64,000 bases of DNA, from NCBI GenBank assembly GCA_011634665.1, contig WAEK01000008.1, positions 799,501-863,500 on the forward strand, read 5' to 3'. Source of the stretch: Mortierella sp. BCC40632. Taxonomy: Eukaryota; Mortierellomycota; Mortierellomycetes; Mortierellales; Mortierellaceae. A program made the translations under genes and the position numbers. The notes under the pieces are model-generated. The model was not told where the DNA came from. It searched no databases and was given only the letters and a program-made list of their open reading frames with translations. Shown here in pieces: positions 45,431-57,203 of this stretch. How positions within the stretch are numbered: position 1 is the first letter of the stretch; every line of letters starts with the position of its first letter.

Positions 45431-47506
45431 GTTTTGGGTGAGACTAGCAATCCAATAGTTCATCTATGCTCTCTAAGGAGAGATCCTATTCAGCTTCTTA
45501 CCTGTATCAATAATGGCATGAATCGGAGTCTTGATAAAATCGGTCGCATCTGCCTTCACCTTGTCCATCGCAATCTCCCAGTATCCTTTTTTTACGACCT
45601 TGGACCAGATAATTTCTTCCGTGTTGACCCTACTTCCGTCATATCCACCAATGGCGAGCTCTCCACGTCCTGGCCCCATATAGAAACCGAAAAGACCTCG
45701 GTGGACTGTATGTTGGTCCATCATTGCCAGGAACGGAGGCCGCTCACCAGAGCTACTCATTTCTTGGTAGGCAAGCCCAAAGACACCATCAAAGACAGCC
45801 CGTCCAAAGAGTGAGCTTGTAGTCAGGCTCTCTGCGAATCGAAGCGGCTTCTTGCTAACAAGCCCACCAAGAGTGATCATATCTTCGGAAATAACACCAG
45901 AGACCTCGCCGGTCCCGTATTCAATCTCAAATGGACGCGTTGGAACCACAGAGGCAAAGCTGGAGGATCGTTGTCCATTGTATCTTCGATGAGTGAGGCA
46001 GCCTTCTTCGTTGCACTTGATGGAGGGTATCCAGAGATCGCTTGAACCAGTGTCGAAGACAACCTCGAAGGTCTGCTTTGGAGTACCGATCTGAATTTCA
46101 CCATAGTAGCCGCTAACAAGGCCAATGGGCTTGAGCTTCAGCAGAGTTTGTGGTTTGTTATCCTGGGGCAACTCCTGACCGTGTAGCTTGGTATGGGGTT
46201 TCTTTTGTCCCTTCACAGCCTTTTGATCACTAAACTCCTTTGTAGTTTGTACCTGGACAGTGCTCTGTTCAGAGATTTGGTCTGGCTTATCAAGGTGTTG
46301 TCTTTCTGGGTGTGCCTTAGATTTGGACTTCTTGTCAGACTTGCTGTTATCGGCCTGTTTGTCTTCTTTGAGATGCTGGTCTTTATGGTGCTGGTCTTTA
46401 TGGTGCTTAATGGCTTGCTTTTCCTTATTCTTTTCAGTCTGCTTTTCTTTTGGTTGCTTGTCCACTTTCTTTGCATGGCCCTGTTTTTCCGCTTGATTTT
46501 TGTGATTCTTCTTATTCACTTGGCTTTTGTGGTCCTGCTTGTTCGCCTGGCCCTTGTGACTCTGCTTGTTTGCCTGGTCCTTATGGTTCTGTTTGTACTT
46601 GTCTGCCTTATCGTTATGTTGTTTGTTTTGGTGAGCGTCGTCGTGCTTTTTGTTCTGGTGGACATTGTCGTGCTGTGGATGCTTAGGGTTATGACCGTCC
46701 TTGGCTACCGGAGCGTGGCCATGATGAGTTGCTTGTCCCTTCTTTTCCTTGGGTTTATGATCCTTTTTCTTGTCAGCAGCCATGGCCTTGACTCCGGTGG
46801 AATCCTTCTTGTGATGATCGTCCTTCTTTGCATTGCCCTTGTTTTTCTTTACTCCAAGCTCAATCATCTCCTCCAAGGGTTTTCGCATGAATTCGACGGT
46901 AAGTTCGGCAAGCCCATGTTCTTCGCTAGTCAATGGAGTGTCATTTGCATTGCTGTCGAGGAATGAGGGGTCCGCTCGCTTGGAGTATCGCCTTTTTGAT
47001 ATAGCAATTCTGGTGAGGGCATCGTACAGATTCTTGTTCTGGCAGTTTGAGTCACATTCTACTGTTTCGATTTTTGTTGTAGTATTGGGGCTGTGAGGAC
47101 CCATAGACAAGGTCCTGAAATGCCCAAGGTTGGATGGCGTCTTGTCGGGACTAGCCAACATGAATGAATGATCTCTTTCTTCGCGATTATCAAATACTGG
47201 TGGGGGATCAATAGTAGGTGGTGGCGGTTCAAGATGAGCGTGGTGGCCAGATTGGAAGATGTGGGTGCTAGTTATGTCAGCGAGTTTTGAAGGTTTTTCT
47301 GGCCCTGGTATGGTCTTGTAGACAACCAGTGCCGTGACTCCAGCAACGGAAACAACAATTGCCAGGGCCCGCAGGATATTTAAGACCGTCTCTGATCGAG
47401 GCGGACGAGAGAGAGATGCTGGCGTGGGTGATTTGGAGCATGGTGAGCGGATAGTCGAGGCCGCGAGGGAGGGAGAGAAGTTCAGGGAGAGAGGAACCAG
47501 CTTCAT
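44916..47506 (-). CDS. Membrane-anchored pepsin-like aspartic protease, three exons
   Basis: Exon 1 is 47506-45502, exon 2 is 45383-45100 and exon 3 is 44972-44916 (stop TAA). The N-terminus has a single membrane segment (ALAIVVSVAGVTALVVYKTI, about residues 46-65), so the protein is a type II-like membrane protein. A linker of about 400 residues follows, including a very Lys/His/Gln/Asp/Asn-rich region (HKDQ and NKQ repeats, about residues 240-420). Then comes the A1 peptidase domain: YYGEIQIGTPKQTFEVVFDT, DTGSSDLW (first catalytic Asp), the flap tyrosine in EYGTGEVSG, GVFGLAY, and the second motif IIDTGTTQII formed across the exon 1/2 splice. WILGDVFLRSVYSIFDFDND (exon 2/3) completes the fold. 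Both catalytic motifs are intact. The linker resembles a disordered spacer, and its cleavage could release the protease. Confidence 0.92.
45390..45427. repeat. T-run/A-run hairpin in protease intron 1
   Basis: T9-C-A30 on the plus strand, inside intron 1 and directly next to the splice acceptor of exon 2. Confidence 0.85.
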
Positions 47507-47974
47507 TGCGGCAGCTTGGTCCTGAGTGGAAAGAGACCTTGCAATGTGATGATGAGGAGAAGGAGAAAGAGAAGGAGAAGGAGAAGGAGAAGGAGAAGGA
47601 GGAGAAAGAGAAAGAGAAAGAGGAGAAGGGTGATCGATCGAGTTGAATGGGGGAGGGGGAGGGAGTGATCGAGCACGGTATTATTCTCTATGTAGAGAGA
47701 GGGGGAAAAAAAAAGAGAGAGAGAGATAGGCGAAGAGACAAGGCACGCGTCGGACCGAGGACAGATCCTCTTTATGAAAATGGGATGGGGGAGGGACAGA
47801 CTTGACCGTTGTCTGTGCCCATTTCGGAGATCAGCAGTAGAAGCAGCAACAACAGCAGCGAGCAATTCCGTGTTCTAAAGTGGGCCAGAGGACGGCTTTG
47901 AAATCTTCCTTGGCTGGTACTCTGTGTCCAGATACCACACGCACCTTTTTTTTTTTTTTTACACTGCTGGACCC

Positions 47975-48005
<31 letters not shown>

Positions 48006-48891
48006 ATTCTCTCTTCCCTCTCCTCCCTCCTCCCTTCTCTCTCTTCGCTTCTCCGTTGTTGCCTGTTCCCTCTACCCTAGCCTTTCCCGCAGGCGTGATT
48101 CGTGCTCGTCCTAGAGTCCATGTTCAGACCAGTTACCTGGCCGTTGCTCGAGCAGCCTTCGACTAACGTTCCCGGCCCGAGAGAGTGGTGGCGCATGTGC
48201 AGATCTCGAAACTTGAAGGGCCCAGTCGTAGTAATGCAGTAAATAGTGTAGTAAATAGTGTGTTAATGGCGTGTAATGGTGTAGTTGTAGTGTAGTAGCG
48301 GCGGCAACAGTGGCAGTCATAGTAGAAGATGTGGTGGAGGTGGCGGTGGGTGTACCCTGGAGTGTGATCAGTCATGAGAGGTTGCCAAGTCACGTTCTCC
48401 TCACAATGACCCCCTCCTCCCAACACCGACTTTGACCTTTCAAACCTTCCCTCTCCCCTTGACTGGACTTCCAATCCGGCGGCGCTCTCAGTCAATGATT
48501 CTTGGACAAACCCTAATATAGTGTGGGATACACTTGCTGAGGGCCTGGGAGGGGCGACTTCATTCGACACCACTCTGTCCGACAGCCTCTGACGGACTGA
48601 TGGCGCGCAACAGCAACAAGAACCTGCACCACACTTTTCATTCTCTCATGCTTTCTTCCCAAAACCTCCTGTTCAGAAATTGCAAATTCCATCTCAGAAC
48701 CCTGGGTCAAAAGGCGCTTTTCCAACAGTAGCCCTAGCGCACATCTTTATCGTCAGCAGCTAGCATAGCGATCATTTCCCACTCGACAGCTACAGGCTTT
48801 AACATACATACACACACGCACACACACACGCTCTCTGTCACTCTCACTCCTTATAATCCATCCAGCAGATCATTCAACCAGAGACATTACC
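47507..48891. other. Divergent upstream region of protease and SCAI genes
   Basis: Contains (GGAGAA)n at 47558-47625 immediately upstream of the protease start, a T19 run at 47947-47961, (CT)n at 47980-48005, a TAGTAAATAGTGTAG-type tandem repeat (48236-48300) and a CA-rich stretch at 48810-48830 just before the SCAI start. No coding frame is convincing. Confidence 0.4.
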
Positions 48892-51800
48892 ATGGATCCG
48901 TCCTCTACGAATGTACAATCCGGCTCTAATTCTAATCCTACGAGCACCACTCCTGTGCCCGCTGCACCCACAAATGCACCCAGCACAAATGCAACGAGCG
49001 GTGGTCCATTGGCAAGTGAGCAGGTGCCAATGGAGGATGTTGTCTCCAATAATGCCGCGAGTGCTGAGGCCATGGCACGTCAGAACCAGACAGTGGTGAG
49101 TTCCTTGTAGTCTGGTGAAGAAGAGCGAGCTTGACGTTTCCCTGAAAAAAGTATTCTCCTCTAACTGTTTCTATCCAATATAACTCTGTGTATTTGTCTA
49201 CTCGTCAAAGATGGAGGAGTTTCAGTATCTCCTAGAAAAGAGCCAGCAACTTTTTGCAGGCCTGAGGTATCAAATCTGGGCTTGGTTGCACCTAAAAAGA
49301 CTTGACATCTCCTGAAGGTTGACTCAACCATACCAATGCACGTGCCTTCTTTCTTCACCACCACCATCATAGAGATCTACCGCCAACAGGATCAAAGCAG
49401 TGGCAGCCCTATTTCCAAAAGACCTTTGAGATCTTTGCCAAGGTAAGAGATGTCCTTGATCGAGCTCGAACCAGTATCACCTTTATGCGCATCCTCTGAC
49501 AGTAAGGAGATTTCATCCTTTTCTCGTTCATGTTCATGCCACCACTTAGCTCTGGAGATTTCAGCAGCAGAACAGGTATGCCATTCACTTTTTATTTTGT
49601 GTGCGTTTCATTCTCACTGGTAGCATGAACCTGCCTCCATTAATACTCGGTGTTTTGGCCGACGGTTCCTTTCTCCCCCTAGATTTGTTCTTGAGAACAG
49701 CTATGCCCTAAAGCGATGGGAAGTTGGTGAGATTGCATCCAAAATTGGTCAGCTGTTTTACCACTACTAGTAAGTTTGGGAGAGATGAGGATGGGGAGGG
49801 GAGGTTTGTTTCTGCATACGTACTTTGTGCTTCCTCAACAGGACTCGATAGACTCAGGACAAACCTATGTAAATTTGGAATAGTTTGCGTACCAGCGAAA
49901 CAAATTACTTGCAAGAGTCTTTTGTATTCTACGACGCCATTCGAGAGAGACGTTACTTTAACGATATCTCGGACGCAAAAAGGTAGCTACCAAAAGTTTT
50001 GCATTTCTTTAACTTGTATTGGTATTGCCACCGATCTAGTAATCTAACATGATCTTCTTTTGATGAAAAAAAAAAAGTCCTGCATGGATGATAAAAAAAC
50101 TAAGGTTCTATGCAAGGTTTACTGTGGTCTGCATGCTGTTGAATAATCGCGACATTCTTCCAGCTCTACGAGAAGAGCTGAGCAGCATTGTGAACGAGTA
50201 CACTTCTTTTTGCCATACCTCAGATGCAGCAGAGTGGCAACTTGTGCTCAACGAAATCTCATCATTCGTGGATGTAAGTATATTCCCCCTCCCCCTATTG
50301 TTGAGTCGTACTTTCTCGTTTTTCCGACCAAGAAAATATAATATTGATCCAACCGCTCACACCACGACTTGGAATCACGAACTGGACGGTAGTCTGAAAA
50401 GAGGCTTCATCCTACAAACTCAGCTGGAGCCTACCTGCCGGTGGCACGGCGTCTAGTAGCAAGCAAGGCAATCTCAGCTGTACTTGACAAGGACAGTTCT
50501 CCTACCACTAGGCTCAAGCTTCAAGAAGCAATCATTGTAGGAAGTTCCCATAATCAGGTACGGCATACTGAAGTTTTTGTGAGAGCTGCTTCAGGCGTCA
50601 CTTCCGCGGCCAGGCTTTGTTAAGTAGTGCAGTCCAATCTAAGGTGTCTTGAGACGCGTCATATCTCCTCCAATTACAACACCCGATAGATCAAGTTTTC
50701 CGAACTCACAATTGATATGTATCGGATGCTCCAATCGCTCGGTATGGGGAGACAATTAGCATGACTTTCTCCAGACGCACTCAATCTCGCTCAAACCGCT
50801 AATCGTCTTCAGTGACTTGTTCTAGAACGGGAGCTTCCCAATGCCAGAGGTACAACAGACTCAGTGGCAAGAGACACTGTGGCGGGCGCTGTCTCAGTTG
50901 CCGTCACTGGTGGAAATACGGCTGACCCTTTGAGTAACACATCAATCAAGGAGGAGCCTGTAGAAGAAACAATTAACAACCAGAGACGTAATACAGAGAA
51001 AATACCCAAGCGATCCAACCCTCGCAAAAACCTCCTCTACAGGCCTACACTGAGTCAACTTATGGTGTATTTGGCAACTGCATTTAAGGTAAGAAGATCT
51101 TTCTCTTCGCGCTAGGATGATGTACGGTGAATCTATGTAGTAGCATTCTGAGCCGTTGGTGTTTGGTCAATAGGAAGTCTCAAGTGACTCTGCAATGCTT
51201 CTCTATCTTTCAGGAGATGGGATCAAGAGACCAGTGACGGATGTTTCGGGACCCAAAGGTACCAAAGCCAAGTTTCCATTGCAGCAAGGAATGCAGATGG
51301 CTTTCAATTATAGCAGATGGAAGATACTGACGCGATACCTCTCTTTCATTATCGTCACAAAGGTTTTCATGGAGGCATTCTAACCAACTCGCGCAAAGCT
51401 GTCGACAGTGCAGACCCTGAGCAGCAGAGTATCAGCCATTGCCTTCACCCCGGCGACATTCTCCCCTTTACCAGGAAGCCAATGTTTATGATTGTTGACA
51501 GCAACAACAGCGACGTCTTTTTGGTAAGATTTCATTGACCAATTCTCCGAATGCTGTTATGGCATCACTTTGCTGGTGACTGACGTTTGACGGCGCATCT
51601 CTTCTACGCTAGGATATGCCACGTATCTTTTATCCTCCTTTCATGAGTTTACTCTCGCCTACTGAGTATCCCAACTCGATTCCAGGTACTAGCAATGAAC
51701 CTTCCCGAGAACGAACTCCTCTACCAGGTGCCTTCCACCTAGAGCTAACTTTTTTTTTTTATAAAATATATATAATAGGCACCTCGCCCGTCGGTGGTTT

Positions 51801-52398
51801 GTTTACATTGTTCCTACATGCCCCATTGCTGGCTTTCAGTTTCATTTGCGAGATTGAGTATATCAGTCCAGACACATGGGAGCAATGCAACGGGCTAATT
51901 ACTCAGGCAGAGACAAAGATCGCCGAGCTTCTCGCTGCAGCTACTCTTGGTAACAAAAAAGAAAAAGAAAAAGAAGCCATGGCAGGGTTAATTTTTGCAG
52001 GCTGATACTAATACTGATACCTTTCTCTTGGTTTGATCGAGCAGAAAAGCCCATCAAACGATTCCTTCAGGATGATTTCTTGAGACAGTTTATTATTCGG
52101 TTTGCACTGTGCCATGCCATTTTGAACGCTCATGTCGCCTTTACCGAACCAAAGGTATTTAACCTACTATCTAATGTCGCTATGGGCAGTCTCTTGAGTA
52201 GAGTAACTAAATATTTGAATACAACATTCGTGGATATGGCTTCAATAGCATATGCCATCGTCATCTCCAGCTCTTCCAGCATCTGTCCTTGAATCGCCAG
52301 AGCTTCTATCCAAGATCCGATCTCTTGCAATTTTGGCCAAAGCCTCTTGTTTTTCGTTTGAAGAACCTGAAGCTAGTCCACAGCTTCCAGAGGAATAA
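48892..52398 (+). CDS. SCAI: SCAI family protein (suppressor of cancer cell invasion homologue)
   Basis: In animals SCAI is a nuclear cofactor that restrains MRTF/SRF transcription and acts with 53BP1 in double-strand-break repair; the fungal role is unknown. The gene is cut into many short exons: 48892-49095, 49211-49266, 49373-49442, 49550-49575, 49683-49769, 49884-49982, 50078-50273, 50393-50557, 50700-50741, 50826-51088, from about 51180, up to 51523, 51613 on, 51779-51949, from about 52044, and a last exon from about 52240 to the TAA at 52396-52398. Conserved stretches follow the family order: EFQYLLEKSQQLFAGLR, KQWQPYFQKTFEIFAK, ALKRWEVGEIASKIGQLFYH, LVLNEISSFVD, IKFSELTIDMYRML, LLYRPTLSQLMVYLATAFK, HCLHPGDILPFTRKPMFMIV and FTLFLHAPLLAFSF. 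Junctions are canonical GT-AG and keep frame, except near 51230-51317, which I could not resolve. The N-terminal 68 residues are Ser/Thr/Asn-rich. Confidence 0.93.
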
Positions 52399-52666
52399 TT
52401 CAACATCAACAGAATGTTTGCCATACTTGTTGGGAATGAAACTTTACTTCGGTCATAAAACCAAGAATAAAAGAAAAAACCCGTCCCCCCTTCTCTTATT
52501 TATTTCTCTCCCTCTGCAGCTCTCTTGACTGCTCCAATTAGAGTGTAGTTCCTGCACATTTAATCTGGAGCTTACCACTCTACCGCTTAGTTCAACCATA
52601 TACTCTTGCCAAGTACCTCATGCAGTGAGCCACTCCCCATGGTAGTTGAAGGCAACAGTCTACACC

Positions 52667-52705
<39 letters not shown>

Positions 52706-53222
52706 CTGCTGGCCCCAGTCTTGCCAAACCATGGGACCGTAAATTAAAATATCTTCATATCACATGAGGTTCATACCATGTCATGCATGAGCCATGTCTG
52801 GTCCATCCAAGGCCGGCACTGAGACCCACGCGAACAACATCCCTCCCTCATGCACTTTTGCCCTTCTGCGACACAAACATTCTCTCTCATTTTTTGGCGC
52901 ATCATGCAGGTGGGGTCTGGTGACAATTTCTTCCAGATGTAAAAAAGATGGTCAAAGAGACAACCTGTATTGTTCCAGCACCATGGATGAATCCTTGACC
53001 TTGGTGACCGGTGGTTCTGTTGAAAGGGCTGGGCCCTAAACATTACAGTCCCGAGACAGCCTCAACAACAACAATTACACAGCCGCCTACCCTTACTCAT
53101 GAATAGGCCCCTTGATCACACACCAAACTTGTTACAGAGGACAGAACGGTTGCTTTACTCCTGTGCAGAACAGTGATACGAAATCTGCGTTGCATATGCT
53201 CTTGCATATGATGCGATCCTAT
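52399..53222. other. Intergenic, with a T25-A14 palindrome
   Basis: T25 followed by A14 at 52667-52705. Otherwise no coding content. Confidence 0.45.
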
Positions 53223-53780
53223 CTAGTTAAGATAGAGTCCACTCTTCTTGTAGGGTAGACGATAATGGCGTGGTTGTTCAAGAGTCTCGTCCACTCGGTG
53301 GAATAGGCACACTTTTTCATTCTCCTTTCCACTCCATGAAAGAATCATCACGGGCATAAGGAATCGGAAATTCGATTGGGTGGCGGCTAGGTGTTCATTA
53401 TGATACTTGTCCAGGGTCTCGATCACAAATTCATCCTTTCCTTCAAATGGAGTCGACAGTCTCCAACGACGTGGTTCGGACAACACTTTTAAAGGTGTGT
53501 TTGGACGAAACTCATCGTCAAAGGAGAGATAATATCCCGATGCTTTGCTGCGGATGATCACCTCGTCTTCGTTCTCAGTCCTCAGAATCTCCCATAGCTG
53601 AGCGTGCTCTGGACCTTTTGGAGGAAGAGTTACCAGTCCACCATCTCTTCGACCAAAGTCGGAAAGAAAACCTCTATTGATCTCGATCTCATAGGTTCCT
53701 TCTTCAGGGTAGCTAAAGGCAGTACAGGTCTGGAGGAGGATCACCAAGAGTGCTGTGAAAAGAACCGTGGAGCGGGTCAT
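53223..53780 (-). CDS. Small secreted protein, beta-trefoil-like
   Basis: 185 residues from the ATG at 53780, chosen because it starts a clear signal peptide (STVLFTALLVILLQTCTAFS). The mature part begins YPEEGTYEIEINRGFLSDFG and shows the pattern of beta-trefoil proteins in fungi, such as I66-type protease inhibitors or ricin-B-like lectins: GTYEI, then LWEI, EVIIRSKASGYYLSF, FVIETL and NEKVCLFHRV at regular spacing. The family name is an inference. Single exon. The frame is open further upstream, but that part is Lys/Phe/Ser-rich leader sequence. Confidence 0.7.
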   Translation of the reverse strand: MTRSTVLFTALLVILLQTCTAFSYPEEGTYEIEINRGFLSDFGRRDGGLVTLPPKGPEHAQLWEILRTENEDEVIIRSKASGYYLSFDDEFRPNTPLKVLSEPRRWRLSTPFEGKDEFVIETLDKYHNEHLAATQSNFRFLMPVMILSWSGKENEKVCLFHRVDETLEQPRHYRLPYKKSGLYLN

Positions 53781-54904
53781 CTTGCTTGAGAATGGGTCCG
53801 AAGATGGGGTGGGGGTTGAAGGGAGGTGGAGGATGAGGAGGATGAAGAGGGAGAGGTTGAAAGGGGAAGTAGAGGTGACAGAATTAGAGCCAAGGGAGGT
53901 AGAGTAAAAGAGAGGAGAGGAGGATTGAACCCTCCCCTTTTCTTTTTTCTTTTCTTTCTTTCCTTCAACCTCAAGCCACTGGGAGGAAGGAAAAAAAAAA
54001 GGTGTAAATGGCATCATAAACAACTGACCCGAACTAAAAGCTGGTTGGCCCAATGGTCCCATGTCCACACGTATGTCGCTGCTTTTTTTTTTTTTTTTTT
54101 TTTTTTTAGTACCCTGCTCAAATATCCTATCTATCTAAACACTGGACTCTTCCCTCCCCCTCCCCCTCTCTTCCTCAACACACAGCGGCTTATTCAACGC
54201 AAGGATTCTGCATGCGAAATGTGAATGAAGCTCACTCTTCACAGTCCCTTCCCACACCATACAAAAGAAAAAAAAGGGAAAAATGTCAATTTCGTATTTG
54301 CTTATGTTAGGTACAAGTTAACAAAGAAAGGAGCGAAAAAAGATGCTATAGACTCTCTTCCAACGCAAGGGTGTACCTTTGAGCAGTTACAGAGTCGAAC
54401 CATTCTTCTTCTTCTTCTTCTTCTTCTTCTTCTTCTTCTTCACATCACCATAGACGGTGTCTATGAAGCAATATGGAAAAAAGTCGTCTTTTTGGCTCAA
54501 GTCATGGAGGGAAAATCTCATGAGATTCATACTTGAATCATAGCTGGCACCATCTCAACCCGGGACTTCTTTTTGAATTCTGTTGGTCATGAATGTTAAC
54601 TTGAAAAGCAACAACAGCAGCAACAATAGACAAGATAAATATCTATATGCAGCAACTTTGATCCAACTGAACACAAAACTCAGGAGCTTTGCAGACTTGT
54701 TGGTTACGCGGAAGTGTCCATGTATGAAATGCAGGCCCTACGCGCAAATGTCATTTTTCCCATTCGAACTCCGAGAGTTTGGCCGCAAGTGAACGCTGCT
54801 GTGTATTCGGTTAGTGCTTACAAAGAGTGATACCCCAACTTGGTCTTTTACGAGAATACGGAAAAAAAAAAAAAAAAAAAGTGGTTCGATCTATTGATGC
54901 TTCT
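53781..54904. other. Intergenic, no gene seen
   Basis: GA-rich upstream of the secreted gene, a T22 run (54082-54107), a (TTC)n microsatellite at 54405-54440, and A runs at 54268-54275 and 54861-54879. No recognisable frame. Confidence 0.4.
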
Positions 54905-56506
54905 TTATTTTTTCTTTTGCCTATCTCTGTTTTGCTGAGACAAGAATTTCTTTCGTTTGCCCTGCAAGATCCAAATTGGCTTCAGGTCCTGTTCTGCATC
55001 CGGAGAAAACTGATTTAAATAGAGAGCATGCTGTTGTGTCCGACCCAGTGGATGAGGTTCTGCATGTTTCCACCAATCTTGATGGATCGGTGGCCGGTCA
55101 TTTTTCCAACGAATCGTAACAGGTGGTAGCCTCGTCAGCATTGCTGATGGTGATGAAGGTGATAAAGAGTCTACTAGATCGCTCTGACTATCCTCCTCCG
55201 TCTTGACCTTGGTATCTACATTCATTTGATTCGTGTCAGCTCGAGCAGAGTGTGAGTGATGTTTGCTCGTTCTTGAGTGCGTGGATGTTCGGTCTCCATA
55301 CAGTCTTGGGTTCTTTAAGCTAGTCTCGAATAATTCCACCAACTTGGCTTGCGTCATTCTCATTGCATCCTGTTTCCCAAATATGAGATAGTCGTATCCA
55401 GGCCGAGCATGAGACCGAAAGGTAGTCTCCACAGCAGCAGAGAGTTTCTTCCGAAGAAGATTGCGATGAATTGACTGCTTCGAGATTTGTTTCTTGGATA
55501 TGATATAGGTCACTCTATAAGCTGGGGGGAGGCTTAACGGCTCTAGGCGTGGATAAATTTCAGGTTCATTTTTCGACTCCAACCTATTCATACGTTGGTC
55601 GGCAAGGCTTTCATTGAGAGTCGATGTTTTGGTGTCCCTCTGAAGAGTCGTTTCGGTACCGAGTTGGGAACGCGTACCAGGATGGCCACTTTTCTCTCCA
55701 CGGGGTAGCAAATCTTGTGTATGAGAGAGAGAGAGAGAGAGTATTTGGGTTAGGGGAGGGACAGAATAGAAATGAGTTGGAACAGCTAGATTGGATTCTC
55801 CAAAACAAGGCAGCGTCAAAGGTACTGACTTGCTGATGCTTTTCGGAGCGGCATAGCGGCGCATTTGATGTTGAAGCCTTCTGAAGGGACAGTGAATGAT
55901 CCTTCCCGTCTAGTAAATAGCTGTGTAACTGACAGAGTATCAAGTCCTGGAATCTAATTCAGTGAGGTCGTAGAGCTTGTTAGGACGTGTGAGGAGCAAG
56001 CTAAGTGACTCGAATGCAATCGCTATTTTCTTTATTACTCTCTCAGTGTGTGGAATATCCCTGTATAAACGTAGAGGCCGTGAAACGTTCGAACTTGGGT
56101 GCCTAGGCTCTCGATGAAATTCGTCCGCATGGGCTCCTCGCGGGTGAGAACTCATACTCGATGGAATGTGCTGGCTATGGCGCTGTTGGATGACAATGCG
56201 GCGACGTCGAAGCTTTGTGCCCTCAGTCGGGTCGATATCAGTCGAGGCACGTGTTGATCCTGGGTCGTGCCGAGTTCTAGGCTTTCCTGGTGGCGACGGT
56301 GCTGGGGCAAGTGAGCGTCCGCTGGTGCAGAGAGGCCGAGCAGCGTAAAGTTCTTTTGGCCTGGCAGTGGCCAAGCATCTTGAAAGTAGGCAGGTTTGAG
56401 TTGTCAGGGCATGTCGACCAAGTAAAATAGTTGATGATCCAAAGGGATGAATCATGGATGCCATTGGGCCGAGCGTAGTAGAGATCAGACCGAGCACATT
56501 TCTCAT
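54905..56506 (-). CDS. Probable mitochondrial protein with bacterial RnpA-type domain, two exons
   Basis: Exon 1 (56506-56158) encodes an Arg/Ser/Thr-rich, acid-poor start (MRNVLGLISTTLGPMASM, then RCLATARPKEL), typical of a mitochondrial presequence. A donor GTATGA at 56157 and acceptor CACAAG|A at 55713 join in frame, giving about 385 residues. Exon 2 contains YRVTYIISKKQISKQSIHRN, LLRKKL, GYDYLIFGKQDA and LVELFETSLK. This matches the bacterial RNase P protein subunit RnpA in order: a VSKK strand, the RNR/RNxxRR helix (here HRNLLRKKL), the GYD-strand and the final helix. In bacteria RnpA helps the catalytic RNA process tRNA 5' ends. A nuclear-encoded mitochondrial relative would act with a mitochondrial RNase P RNA. 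The C-terminus is Ser/Asp-rich, then ends WILQGKRKKFLSQQNRDRQK. Assignment rests on motif order only. Confidence 0.65.
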
Positions 56507-56736
56507 GAGAGAAGAGAGGAGAGAGGAGAGAGGAGAGAGGAGAGAGGAGAAGAGTAGTCGCACAAAGCTGTTTCGGCAAGACTGAACGAGATTCCCTTTT
56601 TGGGAGAGAACAGAGAGGAGGAAATATTTCGATTCCGCGACCAGGACACGATCTCGAACTGGATTCATCTCTCTCTCCCTCTCTTTCACTTACTCTCTCA
56701 CTCACTGCACCCCTGCTACCCTGTTCTGTCCAGAGG
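56507..56736. promoter_or_regulatory. Divergent promoter between the RnpA-like gene and UGO1
   Basis: 230 bp separate the two start codons. (GAGAGGA)n at 56510-56550 and CT-rich sequence at 56665-56705 flank a central GC-poor part. No TATA box seen. The arrangement suggests co-regulation of two mitochondrial proteins. Confidence 0.5.
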
Positions 56737-57156
56737 ATGTCAACCCGCTACAGCTTCCCCCCGCCTGGTGGCGCTCCCAACATCAACAGCCCTAACCCCC
56801 TTCGCCCTTACTACACGGGTTCGGATTCGCCTCTGCAGTCCTACTACAACAACACTCTGTCATCGACTACGCTGGAGGATGAACTGGCCGCTCAACATGA
56901 GCTCAATTCACAGGCCGCTGCCAAGGAACTAGCTTCCTATGGTCTTGTCAAGTATGCCACCTTGGCCATCGCTGCTCCTTTTGAGGCAGGCCAGACATTA
57001 CTTCAAGTTCAGTATTTGCCTAATGACGATGGATTTAACGGCGATGACGAAGACCTTGCCGAACATGTAAGCCTACCAAAGTAAAAACGGCTGGTTTCTT
57101 TATTAGCTCCCTTTTGCCGAGAATTCCGATACTGGATGTCACTTACTCATACCGCC

Positions 57157-57203
<47 letters not shown>

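Noticed and set aside
46193..46966. 257-codon plus-strand frame rich in Leu/Phe/Val
   Set aside because: Antisense of the Lys/His/Gln-rich protease linker; hydrophobic only because of complementarity.
57160..57203. Long poly(T) as a retroposon tail
   Set aside because: It lies in UGO1 intron 1 directly before the acceptor and shows no target duplication; simplest reading is an expanded polypyrimidine tract.
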